A stretch of DNA of 64,000 nt from Fulvimonas soli (lineage in GTDB: Bacteria > Pseudomonadota > Gammaproteobacteria > Xanthomonadales > Rhodanobacteraceae). Both the position numbers and the translations under genes were made by a program. Under the pieces are notes generated by a model. The model was not told where the DNA came from and ran no database searches. It worked only from the letters and a program-made list of their open reading frames with translations. The stretch is from the NCBI RefSeq assembly GCF_003148905.1, contig NZ_QGHC01000006.1:226286-290285 (forward strand), given 5' to 3'. This document shows positions 61,250-64,000 of this stretch, in pieces (position 1 is the stretch's first letter; each line of letters starts with the position of its first letter).

Positions 61250-61882
61250 GCCAGGTTCCGGCGCGGCTCGGCGCCGCGGCGCTGGCGGGCATCGCCGTGT
61301 TCGTGCTGGTCTGCGCGGCGGCGCTGGGCCTGCGCGGACCTGGACTGGCTGCGCGCGCCGCTCAGCTGCTACCTGCTCGGCGCCGGCGGCGCGTCCGTGC
61401 AGGCGGCCTACCTGCTGCTCGCCTGCGCGCTGGCCGCGCTCGGGGCCGGCTACTACCGCGCGCTGGCGCCGCCCGCGCGCAGCGCGGCGCCGCTGCTGCT
61501 GTTCGTCGCCGCCGGCCTGGCGCTGGCGGTGACCGCGCTGGCGCGCACCGACGTGCCGGAGCGGCCGTCCAACCTGGCCGGCTACGTGCACGGCGTGGCG
61601 GCCTCGGCCAGCTTCCTCTGCGCCACCTGCGCGATGCTGCTGCAATCGTGGCGGCTGCGCGGCGACCCGCGCTGGCGCGGCCGCTTCGCCCTGGGCCTCG
61701 CGTGGGCCGGGGCCTGTTTCGCGGGGATGTGGCTGCAGGTGCTGTGGCGGGCGCCGCTGCGCGGGCTGGAGCAGAAGCTGCTGATCCTGCTGATCGCGGG
61801 CTGGCTGGCCTGGGCGGCCGACGGCCTGCGCCGCTGCGTGGGACGTCCGGACTGCCAGACGTCCAATCGCGGCGCGGCGTGA
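61246..61882 (+). pseudogene. DUF998 membrane protein gene with a 2-base deletion
   Basis: The first frame, from GTG 61246, reads LGAAALAGIAVFVLVCAAAL, a first membrane helix, up to about 61333. The family pattern then continues in another frame as DLDWLRAPLSCYLLGAGG, VQAAYLLLACALAALGAGYY, AAPLLLFVAAGLALAVTALA, GYVHGVAASASFLCATCAML and LLILLIAGWLAWAADGLRRC. The break lies in CTGCGCGGACCTG, where two bases (GC of a GCGCGC run) seem lost. An intact gene would be about 212 residues with six helices. A sequencing slip in the GC run is the other explanation. Confidence 0.75.
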
Positions 61883-61968
61883 TCGCCGCCACGGCTTCAT
61901 GTTGCGGTGCATTGATCGATCCCGGCAGGCCGGTTACAGTCCCCAGCTTGACCGGATGGGGGAGTTCC

Positions 61969-62490
61969 ATGACGAAACGAGCCTTGGCCCTCGCGGCCTC
62001 GACGCTGCTGCTGGCCGCCTGCGGCCGCCAGGACACGCGCACGCCGGTGCCGCTGCAGCAACTGGTGCAACCCGCCTCGGCGCCTTGGCTGACGCTGCCG
62101 CAGGATGCGTTCGACGTGCCGGTGCGCGGCGCCGACGGCAAGGTGGTGCTCAATCCGTCGCCGTCGGTGCCCGAGGTGCTGCAGGCGCAGCTGCGCCACG
62201 CCGCCCAGCCGGAGTACTACACCGACCTGGTGGTGTCCTGCGATGGTCTGAAGACCGGCATGCGCGTGGACACGCCGGAGGACGGCCCGAGCAGCGCGAC
62301 GCTGGACCTGGCCCTGCACTGCCGCATCAACGCGCGCGGCATCTTCACCGACCGCGGCTACGCCGCGCACCCGACGTTGCCGGTGCCGGCGGACCAGAAC
62401 TACGCCCGGCTGTTCACCGCGCTGCTCGATGCGGCTGGCAAGGACGTCGCCGGCCGGCTGGCCGCCGACATCCACGCCAGCCGGCGCTGA
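61969..62490 (+). CDS. Lipoprotein of unknown function
   Basis: A 173-residue protein with a lipoprotein signal (LALAASTLLLAACGR, lipobox LAAC, Cys18). The mature part is a compact strand-helix domain: APWLTLPQDAFDVPVRGADG, EVLQAQLRHAAQPEYYTDLV, a Cys pair in VSCDGLKTG and LALHCRINARG that may form a disulfide, and a final helix NYARLFTALLDAAGKDVAGR. No family name recognised. GGGGGAG precedes the ATG. Confidence 0.72.
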   Translation: MTKRALALAASTLLLAACGRQDTRTPVPLQQLVQPASAPWLTLPQDAFDVPVRGADGKVVLNPSPSVPEVLQAQLRHAAQPEYYTDLVVSCDGLKTGMRVDTPEDGPSSATLDLALHCRINARGIFTDRGYAAHPTLPVPADQNYARLFTALLDAAGKDVAGRLAADIHASRR

Positions 62491-62700
62491 GCGCCTGTTC
62501 CAAATCTTGCGGGGAAAGAGCGCCAGGAAGGCTGGCAGGATGAAGCGCGGGCGGGCGTGGGGTGGCGCGAGCCGTGCTTCCATCGTTTCCCGTGCTTCTC
62601 CGGCTATGCAAGGCCGCGCTCGCGCATTTGGCACCGGGGCGCGGTCTCGCGTCAGACCGATCGCGGCCTCCGGCCGCGATGCCCAGACCATCGGGCCCAC
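62491..62700. repeat. MITE-like composite repeat, copy D
   Basis: Begins right after the lipoprotein stop codon with GCGCCTGTTCCAAATCTTGC, then GGATGAAGCGCGGGCGGGCG as in copy E and a GTGCTTCTCCGGC region as in copy A. A shortened central palindrome, TCGCGGCCTCCGGCCGCGA, lies at 62668-62686. The last part diverges and the opposite terminus is missing. Non-coding; it fills the gap before the convergent HDOD gene. Confidence 0.65.
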
Positions 62701-62774
62701 GGCGGCGCGGCATGACGGGCATGGCGGGCATGGGGCGATGGAAAAGCGCGAACCGGCGCTGAGGCGCGGCGCGC

Positions 62775-63821
62775 TCACGCCGCCTCGCGGAACTGGCGGC
62801 GCAGGTCCTGCTGGCAGCGCTGCAGCAGCGCGGGGTTGAGCGTGTCCGGGCAGAGCCGGCTCAGGTCCGCCTCGGGCTCCAGCCGCCCGCGCTCGGCCAG
62901 CAGCTGCGCCATCGCCAGCGCGTCGGCCGCCTGCAGCGCGCGGCCCAGCGGCGAGGCCGGCGGCGTCGCGGCCTCGGCGCGCTCGGTCAGCGCGCGCGCC
63001 ACGCCGGCGGGCAGCTCCCAGTACTCGGCGGCGCGCAGCGACAGCTGCGCGCCCAGCTGCATGGCGCCGGCCAGGAACGGGCCGGAGTACGGCGCGGCGG
63101 CGGGCGGCGCCTCCTGGTCCAGCAGGCGCACCACCGCGCCGGTGCCGGCGTGGCAGACCATGCCGACCAGGTAGGCCTCGAACGGCTCGCAGCCGAGCTG
63201 GCGGCCCAGCCAGGCGCTGGCGTGGGCGCAGCGCTCGGCGTGGTCCCACAGGTGCTGGCCGGCCATGTGGCCGTGCATGCCGGCGCTGGCCTGCAGGATC
63301 GGCTTCATCACGTGCTGGGTGGCGACGCGGCGCAGGCCCTCCTGGCCGAGCAGCACCACCGCGTGCTGCAGGCTGTGGATCGGCTGCGCGGTGCGGTAGT
63401 GCGCGCTGCCGGTCACCCGCATCACCTCGCCGACCAGCACCGGGTCGCGGCCGATCAGCGCGGCCAGCTGCGAGCCGGCGCTGTTGTCGTTCCTGAGCAT
63501 GCGCAGCAGCTGCGGCAGCACGGTGGGCAGGCGCGGCAGGCTGCGCACGTCGAAGCGCTCGGTGAGCGCCTGCAGGCGGCGCAGCAGGGCCTGCTCGCCC
63601 TCGCGGATCGCGCCGGCTTCGCGGTCCTCGGGCAGGCCGAGCACGAAGCGGTGGAACAGGTCGGCCAGCCGCTCCAGCCGGATCGGCTCGGCGGGCGCGG
63701 GCCCGGCCGCTTCCGCGGCCGGCTCCGGCGCGGCCGCGCGCGACGGCCGCCCGGCCGGCACGGCCGGACGCGCCGGCGCGCCGAACAGCCGCCGCCACAG
63801 GTTCCACTTGCCTTGGTCCAT
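62775..63821 (-). CDS. HDOD-domain protein
   Basis: A 348-residue cytoplasmic protein. An Ala/Pro-rich N-terminal region with RLADLFHRFVLGLPEDREAG is followed by an HDOD domain at about 95-300: FDVRSLPRLPTVLPQLLRML, LIGRDPVLVGEVMRVTGSAH, HAVVLLGQEGLRRVATQHVM and DHAERCAHASAWLGRQLGCE. HDOD proteins are regulators related to HD phosphohydrolases that usually lack the metal site and take part in motility and c-di-GMP-linked signalling. GAGGGAGC precedes the ATG. No operon partner on its side. Confidence 0.83.
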   Translation of the reverse strand: MDQGKWNLWRRLFGAPARPAVPAGRPSRAAAPEPAAEAAGPAPAEPIRLERLADLFHRFVLGLPEDREAGAIREGEQALLRRLQALTERFDVRSLPRLPTVLPQLLRMLRNDNSAGSQLAALIGRDPVLVGEVMRVTGSAHYRTAQPIHSLQHAVVLLGQEGLRRVATQHVMKPILQASAGMHGHMAGQHLWDHAERCAHASAWLGRQLGCEPFEAYLVGMVCHAGTGAVVRLLDQEAPPAAAPYSGPFLAGAMQLGAQLSLRAAEYWELPAGVARALTERAEAATPPASPLGRALQAADALAMAQLLAERGRLEPEADLSRLCPDTLNPALLQRCQQDLRRQFREAA

Positions 63822-63947
63822 GCTCCCTCGCCCGTCCTCGCACGCCCGGTTATCGGCCGGGACGGGACGAAATGTAGAGGACGGCGGTTGCATGGCGCGG
63901 GGATGCCCCCACTTGCCGGCAGAACTGGACGCCGACGAGGCCGCCGC

Positions 63948-64000
63948 ATGATCCCGCTTTCCATTCTCGACCTGGCCCCGGTCACCCAGGGCAGCGACGC
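63948..64000 (+). CDS. LLM-class flavin oxidoreductase, first codons only
   Basis: The last 53 bases open a frame from ATG 63948 reading IPLSILDLAPVTQGSDA. The I-P-L-S-x-L-D-L-x-P-V-x-x-G opening is typical of luciferase-like monooxygenase (LLM class) flavin proteins. The rest lies outside the window. Divergent from the HDOD gene across 126 bases. Confidence 0.6.
   Translation, partial: MIPLSILDLAPVTQGSD

Overview
The window is about 64 kb of very GC-rich DNA from a gammaproteobacterium, most likely of the order Xanthomonadales (Lysobacteraceae or Rhodanobacteraceae). The basis is the gene repertoire (fused acyl-CoA mutase IcmF, M61, M28 and M14 peptidases, GH3/GH13/GH18/GH27 glycosidases, LytS/LytR-type regulators, DUF899, DUF3014 and DUF998 proteins), a NagR-like GACAACGTTGTC box, and dispersed intergenic repeats of the kind that litter genomes of this order. 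Genus cannot be fixed from the sequence alone. I see no rRNA, tRNA, CRISPR array, prophage or replication origin; the setting is chromosomal.

Layout. 0-3.2 kb: the 3' nine-tenths of icmF, carrying two repeat-derived insertions in its reading frame. 3.2-11.4 kb: a decayed accessory stretch with a DUF4160/DUF2442 pair (the first with a nonsense codon), a dead IS5-family transposase, a lipocalin-like gene facing a truncated LysR gene that runs in frame into a DUF1905 protein, a GlxA-type regulator with a VOC protein, an M61 peptidase remnant and a serine-hydrolase lipoprotein gene broken by an amber codon. 11.6-17.6 kb: AraC/VOC pair, DUF1801 protein, MHS transporter, a 156-residue unknown, a GH27 alpha-galactosidase and an exported peroxiredoxin. 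17.7-26.8 kb: LTA-synthase-like membrane phosphotransferase/sulfatase, M14 peptidase, methyltransferase, GST, ankyrin protein and a LytS/LytR-type two-component pair. 26.9-39.4 kb: GH13 alpha-glucosidase, MarR-GNAT regulator with a textbook operator, TPR proteins, DUF899, GST, RDD and FUSC membrane proteins, a 2H phosphoesterase, a DksA-like zinc protein, a channel-like protein and a small acidic Nif11-like protein.

39.4-52.5 kb: a TPR-GGDEF diguanylate cyclase, a GH3 beta-glucosidase behind a LacI-type palindrome, a second MHS transporter, small unknowns, a two-CBM GH18 chitinase behind a NagR-like box, two L,D-transpeptidase-family proteins and an aldo/keto reductase. 52.5-64 kb: EF-hand lipoprotein, DUF3014, PepSY-type membrane protein, ThpR-like RNA phosphodiesterase, an exported methyltransferase overlapping an exported TraB/EreA-like unknown, M28 peptidase, small lipoproteins, a frameshifted DUF998 gene, an HDOD protein and the first codons of an LLM flavin oxidoreductase.

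Functionally the window is dominated by secreted or periplasmic polysaccharide degradation (alpha-galactoside, alpha-glucoside, beta-glucoside, chitin), extracellular peptidases, cell-wall remodelling, and one-component regulators sitting next to the gene they probably control. The most distinctive non-genic signal is a family of MITE-like elements with AGCCTGTTCACGATCT-type termini, present in at least five places; one copy is complete with perfect 16-bp inverted ends. No single cluster is clearly a new defence or biosynthetic system. The best leads are the LysR-DUF1905 chimera, the leaderless MarR-GNAT promoter/operator, the Nif11-like acidic protein beside the GGDEF gene, and the repeat insertions tolerated inside icmF.
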